Notes: a model not told the origin generated them from the sequence alone. A stretch of 64,000 nt of DNA from Limnoperna fortunei (GCA_944474755.1 OX104119.1:1599075-1663074), one strand, 5' to 3'. Shown: positions 12,031 through 23,726, counted from the stretch's first letter. Translations and numbers: made by a program.

Positions 12031-13404
12031 TCATATCAGGAGGAATCTATTTGTTTCCTTTATAAAAGTGTATACATTTTGTATAACAATCTCATATTGT
12101 TGATCTGTAATATTTGAGTTCAGCCCTAGCAATAGATGTAGATCTATATTATTATACCCTGTTACCCAGTTCAGGTTCTCTAATAGAGCACTTCTAGCAT
12201 TCGTGTACAAAGGACATTCAAAGAAAAAATGGTAGCTGGTTTCTTGAGGATATCCAGACCGACAAGATGCATTTTGAATTATATTAACTTTAAAAAGGTC
12301 ATTATTTAGAAAAGATGCACAGCATCTTAATTGCGTCAATACTATATAAAGTTTTCTAGAACCAATTGAAAAATGTCTAGGGACTTAAGTTTTATCTCCT
12401 TGTAATTTAAAGCCAGAAGCGCTATTTATGTTGCGGACTGCCACGTCCAGACAGTTCCACTGGTCGATAGACGATGGTAAAAACGATTCCTTGGTTAGGG
12501 ACAATTAAATCGTCACCATTTCTTAAGCAATATGTCGTTAGAGACTGAATGGGCGGGGGGACCAACGACCATAGGTACTCTGGGGCTTTTTTATAGTACA
12601 TAGAATGAAACATCTGTTATTTTCTTCGTTTCCGCCTGACTTCTAACTTTTCCCACCCAATTTCCCTATAAATAAGTTCAGATTTCGCAAATACTGGTAA
12701 TCCTGTTATTATCCTAGCCGCCTCAAGGTGAAGAGATTCAAGCTGGTTGGCATTGACAACACCACAGTTGTCCCACAGTTCACACGCATATTCAAATATG
12801 GGGCGAATATATACCAAATATAATTTTTCAAGATTTCATCTACTTAGCTTATATTTAAGCTTACGTAAGATGCTGAGATGTTTAGTGACACTAGTTACTA
12901 TGTTTTCTATATGCACATTCCACTTAGCATCATGACTAAAGGTTACACCAAGATGTTTGTGCGTGTGAGTTGTGGAAATATTCTCCCCACCTAGCTGAAA
13001 CATGATATCAGGCGTATCGATATTAGCAAACAATAAAATTTCCGTTTTATTTGCATTGAAACACATCATCCAAGTATTAGACCATTGGTTCAGTGTTACT
13101 AAATCTTTACTAATTACACGTTTCACTTCTATTGTTTCTCTATTAGAATATCCGAAAGATGTATCATCAGCAAAAAGACGACAAAGAGATGTTAGACGAT
13201 CAGCTATGTCGTTGATATAAATAATAAATAATAAGGGTCCCAATACAGACCCTTGAGGGACCCAGCCGATATACTACACAACGACGTAGACGATGCTGCC
13301 TTGATAACTACCCTCTGTTTCCTCCCACTTAAATAGCTTTCAAACCATTTAAGAATATTACCAGAGATTAATTTCCTTATTTTCAAGTGAGTTAAGTATA
13401 TCAT
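12031..13404 (-). pseudogene. LINE C-terminal reverse transcriptase and tail
   Basis: After SYLSGRKQRVVI a one-base loss near 13246 changes frame just before QGSVLGPLLFIIYINDI. The palm motif FADDT is present, followed by LGVTFSHDAKW. An in-frame TGA lies near 12834, then YIRPIFEYACELWDN, a TAA near 12616, a further frame change near 12430, and finally the C-terminal motif C-R-S-G-x5-TSYHFFFECPLY before the stop at 12031. All pieces are collinear with one ancestral protein. Shadow ORFs on the plus strand are not genes. Confidence 0.8.
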
Positions 13405-14305
13405 TATATATTTCTAGAAGCTGATGAACGGTCGATCTTTTTGGTAAAAAACCAGTCTGATATTCATAAAGGAGATGGTTCATATTTAGGTGATCATATA
13501 CGTGTTTGTAAACGATTCTTTCCAAGACTTTTCCCAGACAACTTATCAAAGAAATTGGCCTATAGTTTGATGGTAAGGAGGAATCCCCTTTCTTAAATAC
13601 TGGAATAATGTTTGCAATTTTCCAATCAGATGGAAAATACACTCTTGATTTATTAAATAGAATCTCTAAGGGAATAGAGATTTTTTCAGGACATACCTTA
13701 AGCATCCTGTGACTAATTTGGTCAGGACCAGATGCTTTATTTGGTCGCAGAATTTGAATAATATCAATAATGTCTTGCCTAGTAGCAGAAATTGAATTAA
13801 GTTTAGTGTCAGACCTGGACGGGAAGGGAGGAAGATCTATGTTCTCATCCTCAATTTTAGATATTTCAGAAAAATACTGGTTTAACACATCGCATTTCTC
13901 GTCGTCATCATAGACTGTATCTTCATAGCCAGGTTTATTTGTTTCATTTTTGAGGGGTGGAATATCATTTGTACCTTTATTGGCCTTAATTAACATTTTC
14001 ATTATTTTCCAATATGATTTGGGATTGGAGGAATTTTCTAAAATAATAATATCTAAATTATTTTCAAATTTCTCTTTCGTTATTTTCTTAATATTATTTA
14101 CTTTATTCCGTTGTTTTTTATATTATGCCTTGTCTATTTCGCTATTAGATTTTTGCGCTTTTTTGCGTAACCGATCACGTAACCGTATTTCCCTTCGTAT
14201 TTCACTTGTAAACCATGGCTTATCGTTTGCACGTATCGTAACCATTTTTGTAGGAATACAATCCTCGGCTATTTTCAAAAATTTGTCAGTAAACATTTTG
14301 CACAT
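13358..14305 (-). pseudogene. LINE linker and N-terminal reverse transcriptase
   Basis: In the same frame as the endonuclease. The linker shows IPTKMVTIRANDKPWFTSEI and many basic residues, then a TAA near 14120. RT motifs follow: NKASGPDQIS, WKIANIIPVFKKGD, NYRPISLISCLGKVLERIV and GFLPKRSTVHQL. The frame ends where NSLENKE meets sequence that belongs to a later part of the RT (SGNILKWFESYLSGRKQ in another frame). The intervening segment, which should carry RT motif A with the first catalytic Asp, is deleted. Confidence 0.85.
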
Positions 14306-14359
14306 TTCTTCGGTTGTTTTGTCATTAAATATGCCGCCCCAGTCAGTACTTTCAATTTG

Positions 14360-15367
14360 TTAAGCGAATTTTGCTGAATCTATGCGATCATACAACCACA
14401 CTTTTCTTTGGAAAGTCTTATTATATAATTTGGGACATTCTATAAACGCTACGGCAGCTTTGTGATCGCTTATATCTTTCGGAATATCATAGACATCAGC
14501 AAACGTGGAATTTAATGAATCAGTTATGAGAATAGGGTCTGATAGTGTAGCACTATTCTCTGTAACTCTAGTAGGTTTATCAATTACATTTTTTAAATTA
14601 AAAAAGTTAATTGTCTCTAATAACTTATTGTTGCTCACGTTAAACAGGTCGGAGTTTATGTCACCCGTAATTACGATGTTTATTTTTCGTGCGTACCCCG
14701 ATTCAATAGCATGATTTAATCGTGCCCAATAGCCTTGGTCTGTCCACTCTGGTCGATAAGTAGCACATAGAAGAAAACATAAACCACGTGATTTGATTTC
14801 TACCCAAATAGTCTCGTATGTGTCGTTTTCTAAATATTCCAATTTGGATACACTTAAATCATCTTTAAAATAAATTAACAAACCCCCAACAAATCTGTTG
14901 CGGTCTTTACGGATTATTGTTTTAGAAAAGAATTCCATTTCAAGATTTTCATCTTTGACGTTTGGGTCACACTTTGATTCAGTAATGACCAACATATCAA
15001 ACTCATCTGCAAAGTTTTGTAGAAAGTGAAGTTTGTTACGAATACTACGAATATTAAGATTACATATGGAAATCGTCTTGTCGCTGATACTAAATTCGTC
15101 CGAGGAATTTGGTCCCGGGTTTTGCTCGACACATCCTTGAAGGAGAATAAAGTGTAATACAAACAAAAGGAATATAATATTAATATTCGGAACTAAACTC
15201 TGGAGAACAGCCAATGAGATGACAAGTAGAGAACACCTAAAATTAATAAGCAAAATTTCCAGGTATGATTGATTGTTTACTGTGCAGTTGATATATTTAA
15301 AGCACTGGATTCCTCTTGCATTAAACATACCTATTGCGGCTCTATGTACCTCAATACCATTATCCAT
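14360..15367 (-). pseudogene. LINE leader with 2A-like motif plus AP endonuclease domain
   Basis: An open stretch of 335 codons. Residues ~35-77 are strongly hydrophobic and lead straight into a 2A-like motif at 78-86 (GCVEQNPGP). The family consensus is D-V/I-E-x-N-P-G-P, so the usual Asp is Cys here. An exonuclease-endonuclease-phosphatase domain follows from ~100: the NIRSIRNK start, 'TES' around the catalytic Glu, GGLLIYFKDD, TYRPEW, GDINSDL with the catalytic Asp/Asn, and SDHKAA at the end. In working elements this nuclease nicks the target DNA. The TAA at 14360 interrupts a frame that continues into the linker and RT, so the ORF was originally much longer. Confidence 0.85.
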
Positions 15368-15419
15368 CGGGTAATACTATTGCATAAGGCATATTACGGG
15401 AGCCAACAATAGGTAAATA

Positions 15420-17230
15420 ATTCATTGAATACACACACACGCTACACGTACATAGTAAATTAAAAAAAATATTTGAACAAATTTATATAACAAAGAAGAA
15501 TATAAAGGTTGAATATCTATGAAAACAGACAATTGGGTATCAATTGATAAAAAATTCAAATAAGTATCAACTGGTAAAAAGTACAGTTGGCTTGATATTG
15601 CATACAGACAAGTGAAAATTCTAAAAAATAATGATGTAGATAACATAGTAATTTTTTTTATTTAGGCGGCAGCCTTGAAACAGGGATGTTCCCTCAAAAT
15701 GGGCATTACATTATAGTATATCAAGTTTTCTTTAACTATTATATGTGCAAATTATGAACTTCTAGCATACAGATTTCAATCGTTTTTGCAGACTAAAAAT
15801 ATAGTTTATCCTTAACAAATCGTCACATATATATGACAACTACTCATTAATACTAGGTTTTAGCCTAGCTAGTTTTACGTTGATTATAATTTCTCACACT
15901 ATACTAGCCACCTACATATTTGTACATATCACAATAACAATTCAAAAATAATCGTCTTAAAAATTTGGACACATTGGTTTTAGACAAAATCTACTTTAAA
16001 TCGAAGTTATCGTGAACCAATCGTTTTAGGCTAATGTGAAAGAGGTCGGGTATTTCACGGATCAGAGATCCCCAATTGATTGTTACCAGAGCGGTCTGCT
16101 CGAATGAGGAGATAATAATTTGTAATTAGGAGTAAAATAAATATGAAAATATTCAGTTCGTGAATTGCAAATAGAGTACATAAGGAGGAAAAATAACAAT
16201 TTAATTCCAAGTGCAATAACCGAGCAGAAGTGGACTCTCAATAGGATATATATGAAACGAAAACAAAAATGATTAAATCTCAATAATATTGAGCAGGTTC
16301 CCCTTTGAATTGAAGGCATGGAAGACTGCAGCAGTAGTGACCTAGGGTATATGCTGCAGTCCTCCACCCAATTATAATCCCTTTCACATTCTTTGGATTT
16401 AAGCTTAAATTTAATTTTACCCGTACTGATTTATATCATCTACTACATGTATGTCTTATGAGCCTTGTTTAGCATTTTTAAACAGGCTAGTTAATAGAGT
16501 CAATGTTCATAAAATGAAAGGTGAAAATGAAATAGAGGAACACAAATACATGTATAACTTATGACTTAGCAAAAATGTACAATCGTATTCGAAAGATGAA
16601 TTTCGCATAAAGGTCAATTAAATGGTAGTGACGGCTGTAAAACGTACACCAGCATGTCGTCAACTTTTAAGGTAGGCTATTAGTCAACAGCAGCGTGCGA
16701 TGAAAAATCAGAATTTCGATCGCACGATCATGCATGTTGTGAATTCAAACACATTACGCAGAACTATTAGAGTGTTGCTAACAAGAAACATGAAGTTGCG
16801 AAGTTGGAATCATTATGTTTGCCATTAATTTAAGTCTGAAGATTTCAGGGGGGGGATTATTTCAAACAGAAGGTCTAGGTATGAGGGCGGCGTTAGTTTA
16901 CCATTGGTGTCTTTAATTTTAAGCTTGCTAGTGTATATCTCCGAATGTATTGCATATATGGCTATTAAACAAATAAAACACAATCTTCTATTATATTCTA
17001 TTTATAATGTGTGTTTAGTAAGAAACACGAAAAGATGAATATTTGAATGCCTGCTTTTAGTTTTATTGGTGTTCAACATATGCCTACAAATATGTAGTTT
17101 GAGGTTAAGACAATACGTTGTTGTCTACTAAACAAGTAAAAAGCAAAATATGCTACAGCGAAGAACAGGTTTATAGTAAGATGTTCTGATCGACAACATA
17201 CTTGTAACTTTTCGGAGGACATGTTTTGGA
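15420..17230. other. No gene recognised; one short hairpin
   Basis: AT-rich. A ~94-codon minus-strand ORF at 16.08-16.37 kb has a hydrophobic run but no domain or splice context. A 14-bp stem hairpin lies at 16320-16365 inside it. Otherwise nothing supported. Confidence 0.45.
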
Positions 17231-17234
17231 GGAC

Positions 17235-17935
17235 GTGGTTTTCAGCTGACAATCGAAATTCTAATGGGTACAATCTGTGCCGTACTCCTTGCCCATTTGT
17301 TCATGTATTCTTATGAAACATAATTTCTGCGACGTGTCAAAAATGACAAGAAGATAGCAGAAGCTAGGTCCTTTAGTTTTACATATAAATATATTGATGA
17401 TGTCCTTTCAATTAACAAGCCTCAATTTGTTTGAGTGGCTTTCGTTAATTTATTTTTGCAAACGTCACCTATTTCCTCGGAATAATCTTGAAAACCAAGT
17501 TTAGAAGAAACAACGACTCATCATCGCCGTAATAAGTTTTACTATAGATACAACTTCGTTGTCGAAACAAATATCTCGTTTGAAAATATGGTTGCAGATA
17601 GTTTTCTCAATTTTTTTATTCAGTGTACAGTGAATGTGCCACGCTGATTGTTGGATACGCATATTATTGACGAGTGATATATGATACCCATTTATATTTA
17701 TCAACTATTCAACATTATACAGTAATGGAAGCAGGAGGTTTGGCATTCCATAAAACCTTGTTTAATCCACCTTTTTGGAATGCCTGTAACACGTCAAGAC
17801 CACTGCTGTAGCTGCTATTTTTGTTTGTTGGTTTTGAAGTTTGCAGGTTTCTCGGACTTGATTCTCATTTTTTGTGGATTGTCTTTCTTGACAGTTTCAT
17901 CGGTGGTCGGTATTTTGTTATTATCTTTATTTCTT
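17235..17935 (+). mobile_element. Naiad-like (Penelope-type) retroelement fragment: RT core plus tail
   Basis: Plus-strand translation at about 17245-17425 gives a degraded (G)TxCAxLLAxLFMYSYE motif followed by KKIAEARSFSFTYKYIDDVLSI, the RT palm with its IDD box. Stops and frameshifts are present. The family tail follows (17.44-17.93 kb, shared with 20.2 and 22.3 kb). Assignment to the Naiad clade rests on the IDD palm and on the separate N-terminal nuclease-like piece at 21 kb. It lies in an intron of the minus-strand LRR gene. Confidence 0.65.
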
Positions 17936-18258
17936 ACGCTGAAGCAATATTCGCCATATAAACAACCAGTTTTTGTTCTACCATATCAATCCTGCATGTG
18001 GCGTCGAGACGGACGTTCAAAGTAGAAGTTTTTCACAAAGACAACTGATATATGACACACTTTCTTAAATACCTGCAACACACCTCCAGCTTAGGTAGTA
18101 TGGTTATCTGATATGCATATGCATGTTCACAAGAACACTAGTATTTCAATTGTGCTGTAGACAAACACACTAATGTGCGTTTTGTGGGATTCAGACTCAT
18201 AAGTTACGGTTGAATGTTGGATTAATATTGCATATGTGCTTTTTTTAAATATACTTAC

Positions 18259-18407
18259 ATATGCAAGCTGTTTGTGTATCTAAATTCAATGTCGACACTT
18301 TTGTTCCGTTATTGCATTGTAAATCACCCAACAAAGACTTGTTGTTTAGCCAATTATACAATGGCCAAATGCCACAGTCGCACACAAAACAATTCTGGCT
18401 TAAATCT
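18259..18407 (-). CDS. LRR C-terminal cap (LRRCT) exon
   Basis: A 149-bp open exon lies between acceptor 'atcgattttag' and donor GTAAGT (minus strand). It starts with one leftover base, so it accepts the phase-2 LRR exons upstream (joining codon Leu). It then reads DLSQN, FVCDCGIWPLYNWL, LQC and TAC: the four-cysteine LRRCT pattern (CxC, C, C) with the conserved Trp. Such caps close extracellular LRR domains of secreted or membrane proteins such as Slit, peroxidasin or LRR-Ig receptors. It ends in phase 1, and no following exon was recognised. The plus-strand ORF over it is a shadow. Confidence 0.75.
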
Positions 18408-18889
18408 CTAAAATCGATAACATATTTTGCTACGATGTTATCATATAATCACAAAACATTTTCAATTAGACGTAAAAAGAACATGAAATATAAATATGAT
18501 TCATTGGTTATACATTCGTTCATTGTTCAGCCATAATTATAGTGCCATGAGGTACATGTTATGTAATCGATCAAATCAAAAACATATTATGCAATTGGAA
18601 AAATTTTACCCTGTCCTTCTGAAAAACCAAATTAAGCTACATGAGTGTAGCACAAGTAACGTAGTGTCATACTATCCTAATTGGAGAGCGATGTTCCGAT
18701 GAAGAAGCAGAAAATATCATTTGTGTCATAATAGCCGAGCTCAATATATTGGAACAGATCGAAATTCTCAATGACTAAGTCACAGAAATATTACGAAAGT
18801 AATGTGTGTTTGGACACTCACACAAAGGTTAAATTAAGACATCTTAAAATCCCTTTAAGGAAACGACCACGTTTAGCAATAAAAAGGTG

Positions 18890-19170
18890 TTTAAATATGT
18901 TTGAAAGTGGGATGACAAAAACGGAAATGTCCAGTCATCTTACATTTATATTTGCTGTACACACCATGCTCTGGAGCTGGTGTAATGTTGCTGTCTATCA
19001 GCGAGAAGTTGAAAATTGGAAAGTTGAATGAGGCAATGTACTGTTTTGAGTGGAATAGAGTAAAATTTGTCAAATATGATGTCCAAGTCTTTTTTCAACA
19101 AACGGTTGTTAGCCATTTTTTTATAAATCATGTAACAGAAGTGATGTACAGTGACGAGGACCATGACTAC
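18890..19170 (-). mobile_element. Naiad-like retroelement fragment (post-palm region)
   Basis: Minus-strand translation gives FNFPIFNFSLIDSNITPAP followed by EHGVYS. This matches a segment I recognise as lying downstream of the IDD palm in this RT family ('NFPIVNFPFIDSNIPAAPAY' style). It is truncated on both sides. The same segment occurs at ~35.05 kb. It lies in an intron-sized gap between LRR exons. Confidence 0.55.
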
Positions 19171-20189
19171 GTTGTCGCCTGTGATTGTGATTCACACTGC
19201 TGGAATGGAAATTTTACCTACACTATCGATATGGTATTGTAGCGTCTAATTTTCTATCATGCATTCTTCATTTTGTCTACGTATAGGTGAAATTAATTGA
19301 GAATCGTTAAAATAATGGTAGATTTGTCCAAGGACGAGGACGTTCATGGACAGAATAGAGTCATCTGACTGATAAAATTGTGACAGTCTATTGCAGTTTT
19401 TGTAAGAATTGCCCTGTATCATTGTCATTTCACATGTAATGCTGCAAAAGTCCTTATATTGAAAAATTGCAATAAAATAAGGTTCAAAACAGGTGTGTGC
19501 AGCACTAAATTCTACACATGTAAATAGGCAAGTAACAGATAAAGGATTCCGCATCGTATATAATTCAACCATAGAGAAGTAAAAATATTTAACGGAAAAA
19601 TTTATTTCCGAGTTCGAAACTTCTGACGTTAAAATTGAAAATAATACTAATGCAAAACAGACTCTCTCGTCAATACTTTCCAGTAATTTTATTATTTTAG
19701 ATTTCTATTTTCTTAGCAGGTAAAGATAGTTTGATTATTTTACAGTGATTAGCATTATAAATAACGCATGTTACTAAAGAAAACATGAAAAAACAAAAAT
19801 TAAAAAATCAACAGAAATGAAAACAACATGTTAATTTGTGTTAATTTGTTACTTTTGAACTTTAAAGTATTGACCTAAATTACTCTATTAAAAAGCATAG
19901 CACACATATCATTTAGTTTCTTCAAATTAGATACATAGTATAATGTGCTTATAGAACACTTGTGAATTTGACAAATTTCTGTGACAAAACAAACTGCTAA
20001 CGAATGTTTGTGCAGGAGTTTCTGATGTCTGCTATCAAATGCAACCACATGACTTTCCTTGTATTAAATGCCATTTGTAGTAAATTGCTTTACAAAATGT
20101 TTTTCAATCATCACTTATTTAAATTCAAAATTTAAATATTTTCCTTACTTATCAATATTGTAGCTTCTTTTGTATACGATGTCTATTTC

Positions 20190-20605
20190 TCTTTATTGAT
20201 CAGGTATGCAAAGGCCACCAATTTCTTTGAGATAAACATATAAACTAAGGTTACAAGATAAAACGACTCGTCCGCGCCTTTACTATAGATTTTCGTGTTG
20301 ATAGTTTTCCAAGTTTAGAATGCAGTACATAGTATAAAACTAAATTTATTACCGACTAGTGGTGTATGATTCACAACCATTTTCATCAACACACCACCTC
20401 TAATGCAAAAGTAATGGAAGCGAGAGGTTTGTATGCCATAAAACCTGGTTTAACCAACCATTTCTATCGAAATGCCTACACCAAGTCTTTTTGCTGTCTT
20501 TTCAGTATTTGGTTCTGAAGTTTGCTGGTTTTGTGGACTTTGATTGTCATTTTTGATAGTGTCCTTGGTGTTTATTGTTTTGTTATTACCTTTTAATATA
20601 ATAAC
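20190..20605 (+). repeat. Naiad-like retroelement tail (copy)
   Basis: It contains 'taatggaagcgagaggttt', 'atgccataaaacctggttt', 'aaatgcctacaccaagtc' and 'ttgttttgttatta', collinear with the tails at 17.4-17.93 and 22.25-22.65 kb. A stretch related to 'aagacgactcgtccgcgcctt' precedes it, as in the other two copies. No coding part is attached. Confidence 0.6.
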
Positions 20606-20989
20606 CATGTCAATTTCTTAGCTGATAGAAGTATTGAGGTTATTGCAACGTTTTAGATATAAACATTATGAATAACAACATCTTAGAGAACTGTATAGCG
20701 GATAGGACGTCACACGCGTTACCAAGGTCCTCGTTGCTATGCATAGGAATAATGTAGTACCGGATTTTTATGTTCCATTGAATATGCTTTAGATACTACA
20801 GTAATTTGTCTTCAGTAAAAGAGTAATTATTAATTTAGAAATGATGATTTGGCTAAGTACAATTGGAAGGCATCACCTGCTGCCTAAGGCGCAACTACTA
20901 TAATCATAACAAGACATTAAACTGGAAAAATAAAACTTGTGATATGTTTATTACATTTCCAGAATTAAGGATCAATCTTACTAGTAAAT

Positions 20990-22655
20990 AGTATTTTACT
21001 TAATCATTTGATCCTCTTGACTGTTCAACTGAGAACGTCATTTGAGAGATTGATTGTTCGTTTTGTAGACTGTTGTATGAAGGCGAAGCATGGTAGACTT
21101 TGCGGAACAGAATGTACAAACATTGATATAATACCAACAATCATCAATATAGGATGCCATATAATCAATTTAATCAGACAGATCATAATCGGTGTTCGGC
21201 CATGAAAGTAAGCGTCGTAGAAAAAATCTCCCATCAAACTTTAAGGAAAGAATTCTGGATAAGGGAACAAGGTACTGCTATGCCTGAAGGCTGCACTGAT
21301 AACATCAAAAGTGTTCGTAATGTATCGAGTCCAACATGTGATGGAGTGAATGTAATATATCTTTTTAACAGAAATTTTAGATATGAAAGAAGCCGTTGTA
21401 TTAAAAAATGCAAACATCTAACCACCAAAAATAATTCGGAGGGTAAATCTTCCTACTATAAGTACAATTGTCATCTTAAACAACCACTGGGTTTACATTA
21501 CAGTCAAACTACTCCTTTTTCTATGTCTGTCAACTGCTGCCACTTCTTTAGTAGCATGCTTTTGAGGTTTGAGAAAAAAATACACTTAAAATCAAAATAT
21601 AGATTGACTAGCATCTTTTCTGCAATAGCTTCCTTCTTTTTGTCCGTAAAATATTCAATTACAAACAATAACTGCAGAACCTCAAGCAACTGTAAGCACT
21701 GTTCCTTATTCTCCTTTCAGATACAATTGCTTTGATCATGTCATATTTGGTGATCTGAAATCTTTGACCACCAAAATCTCAGAAACATTATTTCTCGAGG
21801 TCCTAAATTCAAAGAACGTCAATAGGTAGTTTAGAATTTAAAGTGTAAAACTATTATAGATGCATTCGAACTAGATGCCCCGTGTAACTGGGTAAGAACA
21901 ATAAGGTATTTAGTACATCATCGCAAAAAGGAATCTTAGGAGCTGGATTAATGATCGACCTAAATCATGATATAAAGACGAGGATGCTAGGAGGTGTCTC
22001 AAATCTCTTCATGATGAATATGGTTTGTCCCTGCAGACAAGTCTTCTAACAACATTGTGTTTGTATGTAAGTCTAATTAATATGAATACCTCATGTAAGC
22101 GTAAAGCGTCAAGGATAACCATGGAAAAAAATAAAATCCAAACAATTCAGATGTTGTAGAGTTGTATCACCAAAATTCCAAAATATCACAGCACAACGAA
22201 CGCACGCTGAAATAAAAATGCAGATAAATGGATATATGTCTATATTTCTCTGTTGATTGATTGCACTAGCTGGCAGCGCTTTACTGATTTTTGCAAACGT
22301 CACCAATATTTTTGGGATAAACTTATAAACCACAGTAACAAAAAAAAGACAAGTCTGCGCCTTCAATGAGTTTAACTATAGATATCACTTGCTTGTCGTC
22401 GCGTTTGAATGTATGTTTGCCGACATTTTTTCATGATTTTTAATTCATTATACAGTGAGTGCTACGATGAATCAGCAAAACAACTCACATACTACAGTAG
22501 TGAAAGCGTGAGGTTTGGCATGCCATTAAACCTGGTTTTACCCATCATATATTTTTGGTTGTTGGTTCTGATTTCTCGGACTTTGTGGATTTTAATTTTT
22601 TGACAGTTTTCTCAGTGTTAGGTATTTTGTTATAACCTCCATTGACAAGAATTTC
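20990..22655 (+). mobile_element. Naiad-like retroelement: nuclease and linker region joined to tail
   Basis: The ORF at 21154-21735 (193 codons) looks repeat-derived. The region KVSVVEKISH, EFWIREQGTAMPEGCTDNI and NVSSPTCDG resembles the end of a GIY-YIG nuclease (E...WI..LGT..P.G.ND) as seen in N-terminal-nuclease Penelope-like elements. Linker pieces follow (QPLGLHYSQ, LKSKYRLTSIFSAIAS). Beyond the stop, FDHVIFGDL and a frameshifted VPADKSSNNIVFVCKS lie at 21.73-22.08 kb. The RT palm is absent, and the element jumps to the shared tail (22.25-22.65 kb). The nuclease-before-RT order is the hallmark of Naiad elements (published family knowledge). It is a dead copy. Confidence 0.6.
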
Positions 22656-23001
22656 TTTTTTTTTCCATCAGAGTTTTAACTTGTACTCCGCCTCCGACCC
22701 CTTATTAAAATACTGCACGTCGTAATATCTAGAAGTCTGAAACTAATATTTTAACAAAAGCAGAGTGTGGGGGACATATTTCATCTCTGTCAGAGTAGGG
22801 TGCAGCAAACGTATAATAATAGTTAGTTACTTCGATGAATCAGACTCACTTTTGGCATACTATGCGATCGCCACCAGTAAAATCTCTGTTGAAATTAACA
22901 CTAAAAATATTTTTAGATTGTAGATTAATATGTTTTTGTATCCTACAATGCCTATCTGTATCACTTTCCTAATTGTTATAAAAGCAAGAAAAATAACTTA
23001 C

Positions 23002-23073
23002 AGTTTTTTCAGTCTGTCCAAGAATTTGAATGTTCCAATGTCAATTGATGTTAAATTATTTCTGCTTAAATCT
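23002..23073 (-). CDS. LRR exon (72 bp, intact)
   Basis: Exactly 72 bp between acceptor 'gtaattttag' and donor GTAAGT. It reads one leftover base, 23 codons, two leftover bases (phase 2 on both sides). It encodes one leucine-rich repeat, DLSRNNLTSIDIGTF then KFLDRLKKL, matching LxLxxNxLxxIxxxxFxxLxxL. Single-LRR 72-bp phase-2 exons are typical of Slit-type and LGR-type genes. Together with 24937-25008, 24573-24643 and 18259-18407 it forms one collinear minus-strand gene. Confidence 0.75.
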
Positions 23074-23363
23074 CTAAAATTACAATTGTAGCTTCAGATT
23101 AAAGTTTGCAATATAGCAAAATGTGCAAAATTACAGAAATTCTTCAAGGCAGAAAATAACTTAGGGTTATAGATTTACAAAAGTTGTAATGTTCTATGCT
23201 ACATTTACAGTACGAGTCATTTTTTTACTGTATCTAATTTACAGCGAAAGGCGTGTATCGATTCGGATACGACTATGTTCCACCCCTTTCTGTAATCAGA
23301 GAAAGTTAATGACGAGTATTGTAATTATTTGTTGTTTGGTTCTATGCTTATTTCTCGTCCAGT

Positions 23364-23726
23364 TGGTTTATGAGTTTCAAAGAGGAAAAATCAAAAAGTG
23401 TAACGACGTCAGATTTCATGGACACAACAGGAGAACAAGACAAGAAATTAAACTTATTTATCATGTCCATTAGTGGTAGCAATCTTCAATTAATAATTTA
23501 CCGTTCACGTTTGGATGATATTACATTGCCTAAAATACCAGAAACTAATGGAAATGAAAATAATGTTTTTTTTTCTGAAATGCGGAAAATGTCTTCAAGT
23601 CAAGCTGGCAAACAATATCTTACACTTGGATATTTGGACAGTGACGAAAATTTTATCAAAGTTTATTCCAATTCCCTCGAGGTTCTTTCATCCTTATTTG
23701 GACAATGGGCTTCAATGCTGTATTGA
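23364..23726 (+). CDS. Unidentified 118-codon ORF
   Basis: Open from an ATG at ~23370 to TGA at 23726, preceded by an acceptor-like 'tatttctcgtccag'. It is hydrophilic, with no recognised domain. An overlapping ORF in another frame just upstream (23307) starts with a signal-peptide-like run (MTSIVIICCLVLCLFLVQ). Together they could be a frameshifted small secreted protein, or chance. It sits opposite the LRR gene introns. Confidence 0.25.
   Translation, partial: WFMSFKEEKSKSVTTSDFMDTTGEQDKKLNLFIMSISGSNLQLIIYRSRLDDITLPKIPETNGNENNVFFSEMRKMSSSQAGKQYLTLGYLDSDENFIKVYSNSLEVLSSLFGQWASMLY

Larger units (their letters stand above)
11790..15400 (-). mobile_element. Decayed APE-type non-LTR retrotransposon (CR1/L2/jockey-like)
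   Basis: The order on the minus strand is: hydrophobic leader with a 2A-like motif, apurinic-type endonuclease, linker, reverse transcriptase, C-terminal region with a C/H-rich motif, and a 3' UTR with 'caaataaaatatg' near 11.80 kb. The coding part runs from 15367 to 12031. It is broken by in-frame stops near 14360, 14120, 12834 and 12616, frameshifts near 13246 and 12430, and an internal deletion near 13380. No ORF1 or target-site duplication was identified, so the 5' end is uncertain. The clade is assigned from RT motif style only. Confidence 0.85.

Noticed and set aside
13950..14363. 137-codon plus-strand ORF
   Set aside because: Antisense shadow of the LINE linker and RT coding region.
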